A stretch of 64,000 bases of DNA from Agreia sp. PsM10. GTDB lineage: Bacteria; Actinomycetota; Actinomycetes; Actinomycetales; Microbacteriaceae. Shown here in pieces: positions 38,818 through 47,315 of this stretch; the first letter of the stretch is position 1; every line of letters starts with the position of its first letter. The translations under genes were made by a program, and so were the position numbers. Below the pieces are notes generated by a model, which did not search any database, was not told the DNA's origin, and was given only the letters and a program-made list of their open reading frames with translations. The DNA lies in the NCBI RefSeq assembly GCF_030433855.1, contig NZ_JARUXC010000001.1:310001-374000 (forward strand), read 5' to 3'.

Positions 38818-40152
38818 TCAGTGCGGAAGAACCGGCAGCCGTTCGGAGAAGAGCCACGTCTCGAACAGCTCGTCGAGGTCGACAGGGCTGCGGTCGTTGG
38901 CATGAAGGTAGAAGCCCTCGGTGGTGACGTTGCCGTAGCGGTTCTCTGTCGCCCACGAACTGATCAGCTCGAAGAACGCGTCGTCTCCGACCGTGAGGCG
39001 CAGGGCGTGCAGGGTGAGCGCTCCGCGCTTGTAGACGCGGTCGTCGAACATCAGCTCGGGGCCGGGATCGCCGATGGCGAGGTCCTGCGGAAGGTGCGAG
39101 AGCCGGGCCCAGTGCTGGTGGGCGAGCCTGTCTGCCGAGAGCCCTCCCGACTCCTCCGACCACAGCCACTCGGCATAGCACGCGAAGCCCTCGTGCAGCC
39201 AGATGTCCTTCCAGGTGGTCGCAGTGAGGCTGTTGCCGAACCAGGAGTGCGCGAGCTCGTGCGCGATGAGCCGCTCCGAGCCGCCGAGGCCGTCGATGTG
39301 GTTCCTGCCGAACACGGCGAACCCGTGGGCCTCGACGGGGATCTCGAGGTCGTCGTCGGTCACGATGACCGAGTACTCGCCGAACGGGTAGGGGCCGAAC
39401 GAACGCTCGAAGAGCGCGAGCATGCGTTCCTGGTCTGCGAAGTCGCTCTGCGCCCGTGCGACGATCGCGGGCGGCACGAACACGGTCTGCGGCACGGGGA
39501 TGCGCGCCAGGACGATCTCGCGATACGCACCGATCTGGATGCTGGCCAGGTAGGTGGCCATGGGTTCGACGGTCTCGAACGTCCAGGTCGTACGGCTGGC
39601 CCGCCGCACCTTCGAGAGGAGCCGGCCGTTGGCGAGAACCGAGTACGACGACTCGGTCGTGATGCGGATGCGGAAGGCGGCCTTGTCGCTCGGGTGGTCG
39701 TTGCACGGGAACCAGCTGGCCGCGCCGCTCGGCTGCGAGGCGACCAGCACGCCGTCGCTGAGCTCCTCCCAACCGAGTTCGCCCCACGGGCTGCGCACGG
39801 GATGGGGAGAGCCGCCGTAGCGCACCGTGACGACGAACTGCTCACCGGCCGGGATCGTGCGAGCCGGCGTGATGGTGAGCTTCCTCGCCGATTCGACGAG
39901 CTTCGAGGGTGCGACGCCGTCGATGGAGACGCGGGTGGCGACGAGTCCGCAGAAGTCGACGCTGAACCGGCTCAGGTCATGGGTCGCCGTGGCGGTGATG
40001 ACGGCGGTGGCGGCGAGGCGGTTGTTCGCGACGCGGTAATCGAGGTCGAGGTCGTACGACGAGACCGTGTATCCGCCGTTGCCGCTCGAGGGCACATAGC
40101 TGTCGCCTATCGAGAGCGATCCGTGACTGGGGTGAAAAGGTGTGTGCGGCAT
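38818..40152 (-). CDS. M1 family zinc metallopeptidase
   Basis: A 444-residue gluzincin aminopeptidase with the full zinc site HELAHSWFGN...WLHEGFACY (about residues 294-322; HExxH then Glu 19 residues later). The usual exopeptidase loop GxMEN is replaced by VEAHGFAVFG (about 272). No signal peptide is evident. It is short for the M1 family because the long C-terminal helical domain is absent. It starts 7 bases after the stop of the Pls-like synthetase, so it is very likely in the same operon; from memory, epsilon-poly-lysine producers carry zinc aminopeptidases that degrade the polymer. Trimming or self-protection is the inferred role. Confidence 0.88.
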   Translation of the reverse strand: MPHTPFHPSHGSLSIGDSYVPSSGNGGYTVSSYDLDLDYRVANNRLAATAVITATATHDLSRFSVDFCGLVATRVSIDGVAPSKLVESARKLTITPARTIPAGEQFVVTVRYGGSPHPVRSPWGELGWEELSDGVLVASQPSGAASWFPCNDHPSDKAAFRIRITTESSYSVLANGRLLSKVRRASRTTWTFETVEPMATYLASIQIGAYREIVLARIPVPQTVFVPPAIVARAQSDFADQERMLALFERSFGPYPFGEYSVIVTDDDLEIPVEAHGFAVFGRNHIDGLGGSERLIAHELAHSWFGNSLTATTWKDIWLHEGFACYAEWLWSEESGGLSADRLAHQHWARLSHLPQDLAIGDPGPELMFDDRVYKRGALTLHALRLTVGDDAFFELISSWATENRYGNVTTEGFYLHANDRSPVDLDELFETWLFSERLPVLPH

Positions 40153-40159
40153 CGGTCGC

Positions 40160-43100
40160 TCAAGTATTCCACGGGGCGATGGGGTTGCCCGTCCACCGGC
40201 TGGCCGCCGGCACGACCTCGCCCCGCATCACAAGGGAGGCGGGGCCGACGGTCGCGCCGTCGTCGATGCGCGCCGCGGGCAGGATCACGCTGTGCGGTCC
40301 GAGGGTCGCGCCGGCTGCGATCGCCACGCTGTCGAGCGACATGACCCTGTCGTGGAAGAGGTGGGTCTGAACCACGCAGCCGCGGTTCACGGTCGACCCG
40401 TCGCCGAGGGAGACGAGATCGGCCTCGGGCAGCCAGTACGTCTCGATCCAGGTGCCCGCACCGATGCGGGCGCCGAGGGACTTCAGCCAGAGGGCGAGGG
40501 CCGGAGTACCCGTCGCCGCCCGAGCGAACCACGGCGCGGCCACCATCTCGACGAAGGTGTCGGAGACCTCGTTGCGCCAGATGAACGACGACCAGAGCGG
40601 ATGCTCGGTGGCGCGGATCCGGCCCACGATCGTCCACTTCGCGACGGTCGTGACCGAGGCCGCCACCGCTCCGGCTGCCAGCATCACGGGCCCCGACACG
40701 GCGATCGTCCAGCCCAGACCCCAGGCGACGAGCGCGGCCTCGAGAGTGAGCAGCACACCGAGCCCGATGGCCACCGTGACCATGACCGGCACGAGTCGAC
40801 CGAGCTCCCACAGCGCACGGGCGATGCGCAGCACGCGGGACGGTTCGTAGGTGCGGCTCTCATCGAACTCGGCCACGGCTCGGCGAAGGCGCACCGGGGG
40901 GTTGCCGAGCCATGACGATCCGGACTTCGCCTTGCGCGGCGTCGCCGACAGCACGGCCACGAGTCCGTTCTTGGGCACCGTGCGCCCCGGTCCCGTCATG
41001 CCGCTGTTGCCGAGGAACGCCCGCCGGCCGATCTTGGCCTCGTCGATGCGCATCCAGCCGCCGCCGAGCTCGTAGGAGGCCACCATGGTGTCGTCGGCGA
41101 GAAAGGCGTGGTCGGCGATCGTCGTCATGGCCGGCAGCAGAAGCACCGTCGATGCCTCGACGTTCGACCCGACCTTCGCTCCCAGCAGACGGAGCCACAC
41201 CGGAGTGATGAGACTCGCATAGAGAGGGAAGAGCATGCTGCGCGACAGATCGAGCAGGCGCTCCGTGGCCCACACCTGCCAGCCGACGCGCGAGCGCACC
41301 GGATAGTGCCCCGGGGCGAGGCCGATTCCGAGGAGACGGACGCTGCCCACCACGAGCGCCGCGAACACGAGGCCGGCGGCCAGCGTGGCGAGCGGAACCG
41401 AGGCGAGCGCACGCAGGGCGAGCTCGCCGAGCGAGTCCGAGCCCCGCACCATCGCACCCGTGACGAGCGCGCCGACCGCGAGCGCCACGAGGGGGAGCAG
41501 CGACAGCACCACCGAACCCGCGCCGTAGGCGGCGACCCAGCCGGATGCGCGCGGCGGCCGTTCGGCCGGCCAGCCCGGGCGGGCCTTGCCCATCCGTTCG
41601 GCCGGCGAGCCCGCCCAGCGCTCGCCGCCGGGCACCCGGCCCGACACCGATGAGCCCGCGGCGATCTCGGCGCCGCGACCGACCCTGGCGCCCGGAAGCA
41701 TGGTGCTTCGAGAGCCGATCGTCGCGTCCGCCCCGATCGTGATCGTGCCGATGTGCAGCACGTCGCCGTCGATCCAGTACCCCGAGAGGTCGACCTCGGG
41801 TTCGATGGCGACTCGGGCTCCCAGCTTGAGCATTCCCGTGACCGGCGGCAGCGAGTGAAGATCGACGCCCTCGCCGATGGTGGCCCCCAGAGCGCGCGCG
41901 TAGTACGAGATCCACGGTGCTCCCGCGAGGCTGGCCGCGCCCACGAGCCCGGCGACCTGCTCGGCGAGCCAGAGGCGCACGTGCACGTGCCCTCCGCGCG
42001 GATACGACCCGGGCCGCACGCCACGCAGCAGGATGCGGGCGGCGACGACGGAGACGGCCATGCGGCCGATGGGCGTGACGAGCACGAGGAATCCGACGAT
42101 CAGCCACCACCAGGAGACCTCGGGCAGCCACTCGATGCCGGCGAACGCGCCGAGGAGGAGATTGGCCGCGAGCAGGTAGACGCTCCAGCGGGCGCCCACG
42201 ATGATGTGGAGCGGGATGCCGAGGAGGGTCTGGGCCCACCGGGTGGAACGCGGGGTGGGAACGACGGTGCGGGGCTGGGCCGCCTCGCGCGGAGTGCGCG
42301 AGTCGAGTTCTGTGGCCAGAGCCCCGATGCGGGGATGGTCGTAGATGTCGGACACCCGCGCCTCGGGGAAGCGGGCCCGGATCATGCTCGTGAGCTGCGC
42401 CGCGGCGAGGCTGCCCCCGCCCACGGCGAAGAAGTCGTCGGAGGAGTCGGACACGGCCGTTCCGAGGACGTTCGTCCAGAGTTCCGCAAGCCACCCGGCG
42501 GTTCCCGTGAGCTCTGCCGTCGAACCGGGCTGACCGGTGCCGCCGCTCGCGGGCAGGGGCCACGGCAGCGCGGAGCGGTCGACCTTGCCGGAGATGCGCG
42601 TGGGAATGGACTCCACGACGGCCAGCGCCGGCACCAGTGCGGCCGGCAGCTCCTCACGGAGCCGGGCCACGGCCGCCGCGCGGTCGAAGTCCGACTCGGC
42701 GATGCTCGCATCGAGCGCGAGATAGCCGACGAGCACCTGGTTCCCCGCGCCGGATGTCTGCACGACGGCGGCGGCGCCCGCGACGCCCGGCAGCGCCTGC
42801 AGGGCCGCCTCGATCTCGCCCAGCTCGATCCTGCGGCCGCCGAGTTTGATCTGGTCGTCCGCGCGGCCCTGGAAGACCAGCCCCGCCCGCTCGAACCGCA
42901 CGAGGTCGCCGCTGCGGTAGGCGCGCGGCCAGCCGAGGCTCGGCATCGGCGCGTACTTCTCCGCGTCCTTGGCCGGGTCGAGGTAGCGGGCGAGTCCCAC
43001 GCCTCCGATGATCAGCTCGCCGACCTCGCCCTCGCCGACGGGGTCGCCGGCCGCATCGACGACGGCCAGGTCCCAGCCGTCGAGGGGAAGGCCGATGCGC

Positions 43101-44104
43101 ACGGGCGTCGATCCGTCGAGGAGGGCGCCGCAGGCCACGACCGTCGCCTCGGTCGGCCCGTAGGTGTTCCACAACTCGCGGGCCGGAGTGGCGAGCCGTG
43201 CCGCGAGCTCGGGCGGGCATGCCTCGCCGCCGAAGATGAGCAGGCGTACGTTCTCGAGCGACTCGGCGGGCCACAGACCGGCCAGGGTCGGAACCGTCGA
43301 GACGACGGTGATGCCGTGCGCGATGAGCCACGGTCCGAGGTCGGCGCCCGAGCGCACGAGCGATCGGGGTGCGGGAACCAGGCAGGCTCCGTGCCTCCAT
43401 GCGAGCCACATCTCCTCGCACGACGCGTCGAAGGCGACGGAGAGCCCGGCGAGCACCCGGTCGCCCTCGTCGAGCGGTTCCGAACGGAGGAAGAGGCGGG
43501 CCTCCGCATCGACGAAGGCGGCGGCCGAGCGGTGGGTGACCGCGACCCCCTTCGGCACTCCGGTCGAGCCGGAGGTGAAGATGATCCATGCGTCGTCGTC
43601 GGGGGTGGGCGAACCGAGCGTCGTGATCGTCCCGGTTCCGGTGCGTACGGGCTCGAGGCCGACGCTCGGTCGGCTGTCGAGCCGGCGGGTGCCGTCGGCC
43701 GAGGTCCGGGGCACGATCGTGCCGTCGGCCCCGATGAAGCCCACGACGTCGGCCTCGCCGAACACGAGCTCGGCCCGCTCCTCCGGATCGTCGGCGTCGA
43801 CGGGCACGTAGGCCGCACCGAGCACCAGAACGGCCAGGATCGAGACGTACAGCGTGCGACCGCCCGAGGGGATTCGGATTCCGACCCTGTCGCCGCGGCG
43901 GACCCCCGCGATTGAGAGCGCGACGGCGGCCTGCGAGACGAGCCGCATCAACTCGCGGTAGCTGATCGATCCGTTCGCGTCGGCCAGGGCCGCCGATTCC
44001 GGATGCCTGTTGGCCGATTCCCGAAGGATGTCGACGAGGGTGCGCTCCGGCGGCGTCCGCTCGCTGCCCAGGAGGAGTCCGCGGTCGGCGGGGGAGTCGG
44101 TCAC
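40160..44104 (-). CDS. Pls/PosA-type membrane poly-amino-acid synthetase (single-module NRPS)
   Basis: A 1314-residue synthetase with the layout of epsilon-poly-L-lysine synthetase. An adenylation domain comes first (A3 IIFTSGSTGVPKG about 174; A5 NTYGPTEATVV about 312; A10 ISGKVDRSALP about 502), then a carrier domain with the phosphopantetheine serine in FFAVGGGSLAAAQL (about 563). Three pairs of membrane helices follow (about 635-695, 855-928, 1095-1165), each before a soluble tandem domain with hexapeptide-like beta-helix repeats (about 742-838, 971-1068, 1211-1311). No condensation or thioesterase domain exists; in Pls the tandem domains polymerise the amino acid. Aligned by eye to GrsA the specificity residues read DAESLFTVVK; the acidic residue suggests a basic amino acid. 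GTG 44104 has AGGAG 6 bases upstream; ATG 44140 has none. Confidence 0.9.
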   Translation of the reverse strand: MTDSPADRGLLLGSERTPPERTLVDILRESANRHPESAALADANGSISYRELMRLVSQAAVALSIAGVRRGDRVGIRIPSGGRTLYVSILAVLVLGAAYVPVDADDPEERAELVFGEADVVGFIGADGTIVPRTSADGTRRLDSRPSVGLEPVRTGTGTITTLGSPTPDDDAWIIFTSGSTGVPKGVAVTHRSAAAFVDAEARLFLRSEPLDEGDRVLAGLSVAFDASCEEMWLAWRHGACLVPAPRSLVRSGADLGPWLIAHGITVVSTVPTLAGLWPAESLENVRLLIFGGEACPPELAARLATPARELWNTYGPTEATVVACGALLDGSTPVRIGLPLDGWDLAVVDAAGDPVGEGEVGELIIGGVGLARYLDPAKDAEKYAPMPSLGWPRAYRSGDLVRFERAGLVFQGRADDQIKLGGRRIELGEIEAALQALPGVAGAAAVVQTSGAGNQVLVGYLALDASIAESDFDRAAAVARLREELPAALVPALAVVESIPTRISGKVDRSALPWPLPASGGTGQPGSTAELTGTAGWLAELWTNVLGTAVSDSSDDFFAVGGGSLAAAQLTSMIRARFPEARVSDIYDHPRIGALATELDSRTPREAAQPRTVVPTPRSTRWAQTLLGIPLHIIVGARWSVYLLAANLLLGAFAGIEWLPEVSWWWLIVGFLVLVTPIGRMAVSVVAARILLRGVRPGSYPRGGHVHVRLWLAEQVAGLVGAASLAGAPWISYYARALGATIGEGVDLHSLPPVTGMLKLGARVAIEPEVDLSGYWIDGDVLHIGTITIGADATIGSRSTMLPGARVGRGAEIAAGSSVSGRVPGGERWAGSPAERMGKARPGWPAERPPRASGWVAAYGAGSVVLSLLPLVALAVGALVTGAMVRGSDSLGELALRALASVPLATLAAGLVFAALVVGSVRLLGIGLAPGHYPVRSRVGWQVWATERLLDLSRSMLFPLYASLITPVWLRLLGAKVGSNVEASTVLLLPAMTTIADHAFLADDTMVASYELGGGWMRIDEAKIGRRAFLGNSGMTGPGRTVPKNGLVAVLSATPRKAKSGSSWLGNPPVRLRRAVAEFDESRTYEPSRVLRIARALWELGRLVPVMVTVAIGLGVLLTLEAALVAWGLGWTIAVSGPVMLAAGAVAASVTTVAKWTIVGRIRATEHPLWSSFIWRNEVSDTFVEMVAAPWFARAATGTPALALWLKSLGARIGAGTWIETYWLPEADLVSLGDGSTVNRGCVVQTHLFHDRVMSLDSVAIAAGATLGPHSVILPAARIDDGATVGPASLVMRGEVVPAASRWTGNPIAPWNT

Positions 44105-44110
44105 GTCAGT

Positions 44111-44115
44111 CTCCT
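44111..44115 (-). promoter_or_regulatory. Shine-Dalgarno deciding the Pls-like start
   Basis: AGGAG on the minus strand, 6 bases before GTG 44104. It supports a 1314-residue protein over the 1326-residue reading from ATG 44140. Confidence 0.7.
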
Positions 44116-44230
44116 GGTGTATCGGATGCCGCGCGCCCACGCGGCGCTCGAACCATAGGGGCCACAGGTGGACGAGAGGTTAACGACCCGAATGGGAACG
44201 GATTCGCCGCGGGTGCAGTTAGCTAGGAAC

Positions 44231-45625
44231 GTGTCCACACCTCCCACCCCCGTCATGCAGCGCCTGGTGCTGATCGTCGCCGTGCTCTCCGCCTTCGTCG
44301 CGTTCCTCGACGGTACCGTCATCACGGTGGCGCTCCCGGCCATCACCAGGGAACTCGGCGGCGGCATCGTCACACAGCAATGGGTGATGGATGCTTACCT
44401 CATCACCCTCGGCTCCATCATCCTGCTGGCCGGCTCGCTGTCCGACGTGTTCGGGCGCAAGCGGGTGCTGTTCTGGGGAGTCGTCGGGTTCGGCGTGTCG
44501 TCGTTGATCTGCGCAGTGGCTCCCACGGCCGGAATCCTCATCGGGGCGCGAGCACTTCAGGGAGTCGCAGGCGCGCTTCTGGTTCCCAGCTCCCTCGCAC
44601 TGATCCTCTCGGCGTTCTCCGGCCCGGCCCAGGCGAAGGCGATCGGGTCGTGGACCGCGTGGACGAGCACGGCTTTCCTCGCCGGGCCGCTGATCGGGGG
44701 CCTCCTGGTCGACCTCGTCTCGTGGCGCCTCGTCTTCGCCATCAACGTGATTCCGATCGCCGTGACCCTCCTCTTCCTCGCCCGGCTTCCCCACGATCAT
44801 CCGGCCGCACCCGGCTCCCGCGTCGATCTTGTCGGCGCGGCACTCGGCATCGTCGGCCTGGGTCTGCCCGTCTTCGCGCTCATCGAGCAGTCGCGGTTCG
44901 GCTGGACGAGTCCCGTCATCATCGTTCCCGCATGTCTCGGTGTCGTCTCGTTCGTTCTCTTCATCCTGCACGAGCGGCGCACGGCGCAGCCGATGATGCC
45001 GCTGTCGCTGTTCCGGGTGCGCAACTTCTCGGTGGGCAACGTCTCGACGTTCCTCGTCTACGGCGCGCTCTCGCTGGGAACCTTCCTCCTCGCCGTGTTC
45101 CTGCAGCAGGTGGCCGGCTACACCGCGACCCTGGCCGGCCTGAGCATGCTCCCCACCACCCTGATCAGCATCGGCCTCTCGACCCAGGTCGGCCGTCTCG
45201 CCGGAAAATACGGATCGCGGTTCTTCATGCTGATCGGTCCGATCGTCGCGGGGGCCGGGTTCTTCCTGCTCCTGCGCCTCTCGAGCTCGGCCGACTACTG
45301 GAGCGAGGTCTTCCCCGGAATCGTCGTGTTCGGACTGGGCATGACCATCACGGTCGCGCCGCTGACCTCCGCCATCCTCGGATCCATCGAGCCGTCCAGA
45401 GCGGGCATCGCCTCCGCCGTGAACAATGCGGTCTCCCGGGTCGCCGGCCTCATCTCGGTCGCGGCCGCCGGTCTCATCGTGGGGGCGAACCTTGATGTCG
45501 ACGGCTTCCATCGCGCCGCGATCGTCACCGGCGTTCTCCTCATCGCGGGCGGCATCGTCTCGGGAATCGGCATCGTGAACCCCCGTCGTTCGGATGCGGC
45601 GGAGAAGTCGACGACCGCCGCATGA
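44231..45625 (+). CDS. MFS drug/metabolite exporter, EmrB/QacA (DHA2) type
   Basis: A 14-helix major facilitator of about 464 residues. Family motifs are LDGTVITVALPAI in helix 1 (about residues 24-36), the helix 2-3 loop GSLSDVFGRKRVLFWG (motif A), and helix 5 motif C (AGPLIGGLLVD). DHA2 members export drugs or peptides by proton antiport. It is divergent from the Pls-like synthetase and overlaps a GNAT gene (ATGA). Export of, or resistance to, the synthetase product is a reasonable inference. The start is uncertain: GTG 44231 fits a leaderless reading (TTAGCTA just upstream), while GTG 44168 has AGGGG 6 bases ahead and would add 21 residues. Confidence 0.88.
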   Translation: MSTPPTPVMQRLVLIVAVLSAFVAFLDGTVITVALPAITRELGGGIVTQQWVMDAYLITLGSIILLAGSLSDVFGRKRVLFWGVVGFGVSSLICAVAPTAGILIGARALQGVAGALLVPSSLALILSAFSGPAQAKAIGSWTAWTSTAFLAGPLIGGLLVDLVSWRLVFAINVIPIAVTLLFLARLPHDHPAAPGSRVDLVGAALGIVGLGLPVFALIEQSRFGWTSPVIIVPACLGVVSFVLFILHERRTAQPMMPLSLFRVRNFSVGNVSTFLVYGALSLGTFLLAVFLQQVAGYTATLAGLSMLPTTLISIGLSTQVGRLAGKYGSRFFMLIGPIVAGAGFFLLLRLSSSADYWSEVFPGIVVFGLGMTITVAPLTSAILGSIEPSRAGIASAVNNAVSRVAGLISVAAAGLIVGANLDVDGFHRAAIVTGVLLIAGGIVSGIGIVNPRRSDAAEKSTTAA

Positions 45626-46161
45626 CGTCACCGGACGTGCGGCTGGTCTTTCTCGGCGACGAGGTCTACGCCCTGCTGCAGGGCGGCGATCTCACCGGGG
45701 CGTCGCTGCGCGCGGGCGTCGAACTGCCGCGGCCCTTCGTGACGACCGAATCGTGGCTGTGGCCCGTCTTCCGGGCCAAGCTCGCCGCCGACCCGTCGGC
45801 GGAACGTCTTCTCGTCAGGGCGATCGTCGACCGGCAGACAGGCGTCGTCGTCGGTCATGCGGGGTTCCATGCCTCTCCGGATGCCCGGGGCATGGTCGAG
45901 ATCGGATACACCGTTCTCGAGGACCACCGCCGGCGGGGATACGCCACGGCGGCGGCCGCCCTGCTGCTTCGTGAGGCCGCCTCGCGCGGAGCCCGTGTCG
46001 TGCGGGCGAGCGTCAGTCCGCAGAACGAGGCCTCGCTCTCCGTCGTTCGTCGCCTCGGCTTCGTTCAGGTCGGGCATCAGGTCGATGAGGAGGACGGGCT
46101 GGAGCTCGTCTTCGAACGCGACCCCGTCGGCGTCCTGGACGAGACCCCTCCCAGCCGCTGA
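45622..46161 (+). CDS. GNAT family N-acetyltransferase
   Basis: A 179-residue GNAT protein. The acetyl-CoA-binding motif A is EDHRRRGYATAAAALLLREA (about residues 101-120), followed by VSPQNEASLSVVRRLGFVQVG (about 132-152, two pieces of motif B). Similar RimJ-like enzymes acetylate alpha-amino groups of proteins or small molecules. Translational coupling to the MFS gene suggests a joint task; acetylation of an amine-rich product as protection is possible but unproven. Confidence 0.87.
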   Translation: MTSPDVRLVFLGDEVYALLQGGDLTGASLRAGVELPRPFVTTESWLWPVFRAKLAADPSAERLLVRAIVDRQTGVVVGHAGFHASPDARGMVEIGYTVLEDHRRRGYATAAAALLLREAASRGARVVRASVSPQNEASLSVVRRLGFVQVGHQVDEEDGLELVFERDPVGVLDETPPSR

Positions 46162-46262
46162 ACAGGAACGCGCGAGGTCGATGGTCCAGACTGGGCGACA
46201 GTCATCCGTCGCGCGCCGTGCCGTGCGATCTCGTCATCCCCGTCACCCTGTGAGGCCCGCTC

Positions 46263-47267
46263 GTGCGCAAATTTCCCGTCATCCTCGCCGTCTCGGCACT
46301 CGCCCTGACCCTCGCCGGATGCTCCGGTTCGCCGTCGCCCAGCTCCACGCCGGATGCGAGTGCGACCTCTGCGCCCCAGGCCGAGGCGGGTTCGTGCACG
46401 GAGACGCCGAGCGGCGACGCCTCCGATTCGATCTCCGTCACGGGCGACGCCGGCACCAAGGCAGCGGCGACGTTCGATTCGCCCGTCGACATCGACACGA
46501 CCCAGCGCACCGTTCTCTCCGAGGGCGACGGAGTGAAGGCGAACATCGGCGATCTGGGCATCCTCAACTTCACCCTCTTCAACGGAACGTCCGGCGACGA
46601 GGTCTTCTCGACCTACGACGAGGGATCGGCGGGACTCAGCATGGTCGTCGACGCGACCCAGTTCCTTCCCGGGCTCGTCAAGGGCGTCGAGTGCCTCAAC
46701 GGCGGCTCTCGGATCGCTGTGGCCGTGCCGGCCTCGGAGGGCTTCGGAGACGCCGGCAACTCCTCGCTGGGCATCGCCGCCACGGACCCGCTCGTGTTCG
46801 TGGTCGACTTCGGCCAGGTCGTCTCCGTCACCGACCCCGACCAGCTGAAGGCGAACGGGGCAGTGCAGCCGGTGGTCGACGGTGTGCCGACCGTCGTCGA
46901 CGCCGAGGACGGAACCCCGACCGTGACGATCCCCGACGCCGCGCCGCCGGCCGACCTCACCGTCACCGTGCTCAAGAAGGGCGACGGCAAGGTCGTCGAG
47001 TCCGGCCAGCCGTCGATCGTGCAGTACCAGGGCAGCATCTGGGGCAGCAAGAAGATGTTCGACCAGAGCTGGGGCAAGACGCCCTTCGCTGTGCAGCCGG
47101 GCGGCACCGTCCAGGGCTTCGAAGCGGCGATCACCGGCCAGACGGTAGGGTCCCAGGTCATCGTCTCGATCCCGCCGGCGCAGGGCTACGGCGACGCGGG
47201 CCAGGCCGACGCCGGCATCTCGGGCACCGACACGCTGGTGTTCGTCATCGACATCCTCGCCGCGTAG
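46263..47267 (+). CDS. FKBP-type peptidyl-prolyl isomerase lipoprotein, two domains
   Basis: A secreted lipoprotein of 334 residues: signal peptide with lipobox LAGC (Cys 20), a Ser/Pro/Ala-rich linker, a degenerate FKBP-like domain (about 75-195) and a better conserved FKBP domain (about 235-334; VQYQGSIWGSKKMFDQSW, VQGFEAAITGQTVGSQV, YGDAGQADAGISGTDTLVFV). It probably folds or stabilises exported proteins outside the membrane. GTG 46263 has GAGG upstream. Confidence 0.9.
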   Translation: MRKFPVILAVSALALTLAGCSGSPSPSSTPDASATSAPQAEAGSCTETPSGDASDSISVTGDAGTKAAATFDSPVDIDTTQRTVLSEGDGVKANIGDLGILNFTLFNGTSGDEVFSTYDEGSAGLSMVVDATQFLPGLVKGVECLNGGSRIAVAVPASEGFGDAGNSSLGIAATDPLVFVVDFGQVVSVTDPDQLKANGAVQPVVDGVPTVVDAEDGTPTVTIPDAAPPADLTVTVLKKGDGKVVESGQPSIVQYQGSIWGSKKMFDQSWGKTPFAVQPGGTVQGFEAAITGQTVGSQVIVSIPPAQGYGDAGQADAGISGTDTLVFVIDILAA

Positions 47268-47315
47268 CTCAGCGCGCCCTGCGGGCCGGTCGCAGCCAGG
47301 TGCGAGGATAGCGAT

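Noticed and set aside
41753-43915. 720-residue open frame on the plus strand opposite the synthetase gene
   Set aside because: Low-complexity Arg/Gly/Asp translation antisense to a protein with clear domain motifs; no ribosome site or promoter.
40160-44104. Ordinary modular NRPS fragment
   Set aside because: The protein has a start and stop of its own, no condensation or thioesterase domain, and three membrane-helix pairs with tandem soluble domains, so it is a complete Pls-type enzyme and not a remnant.
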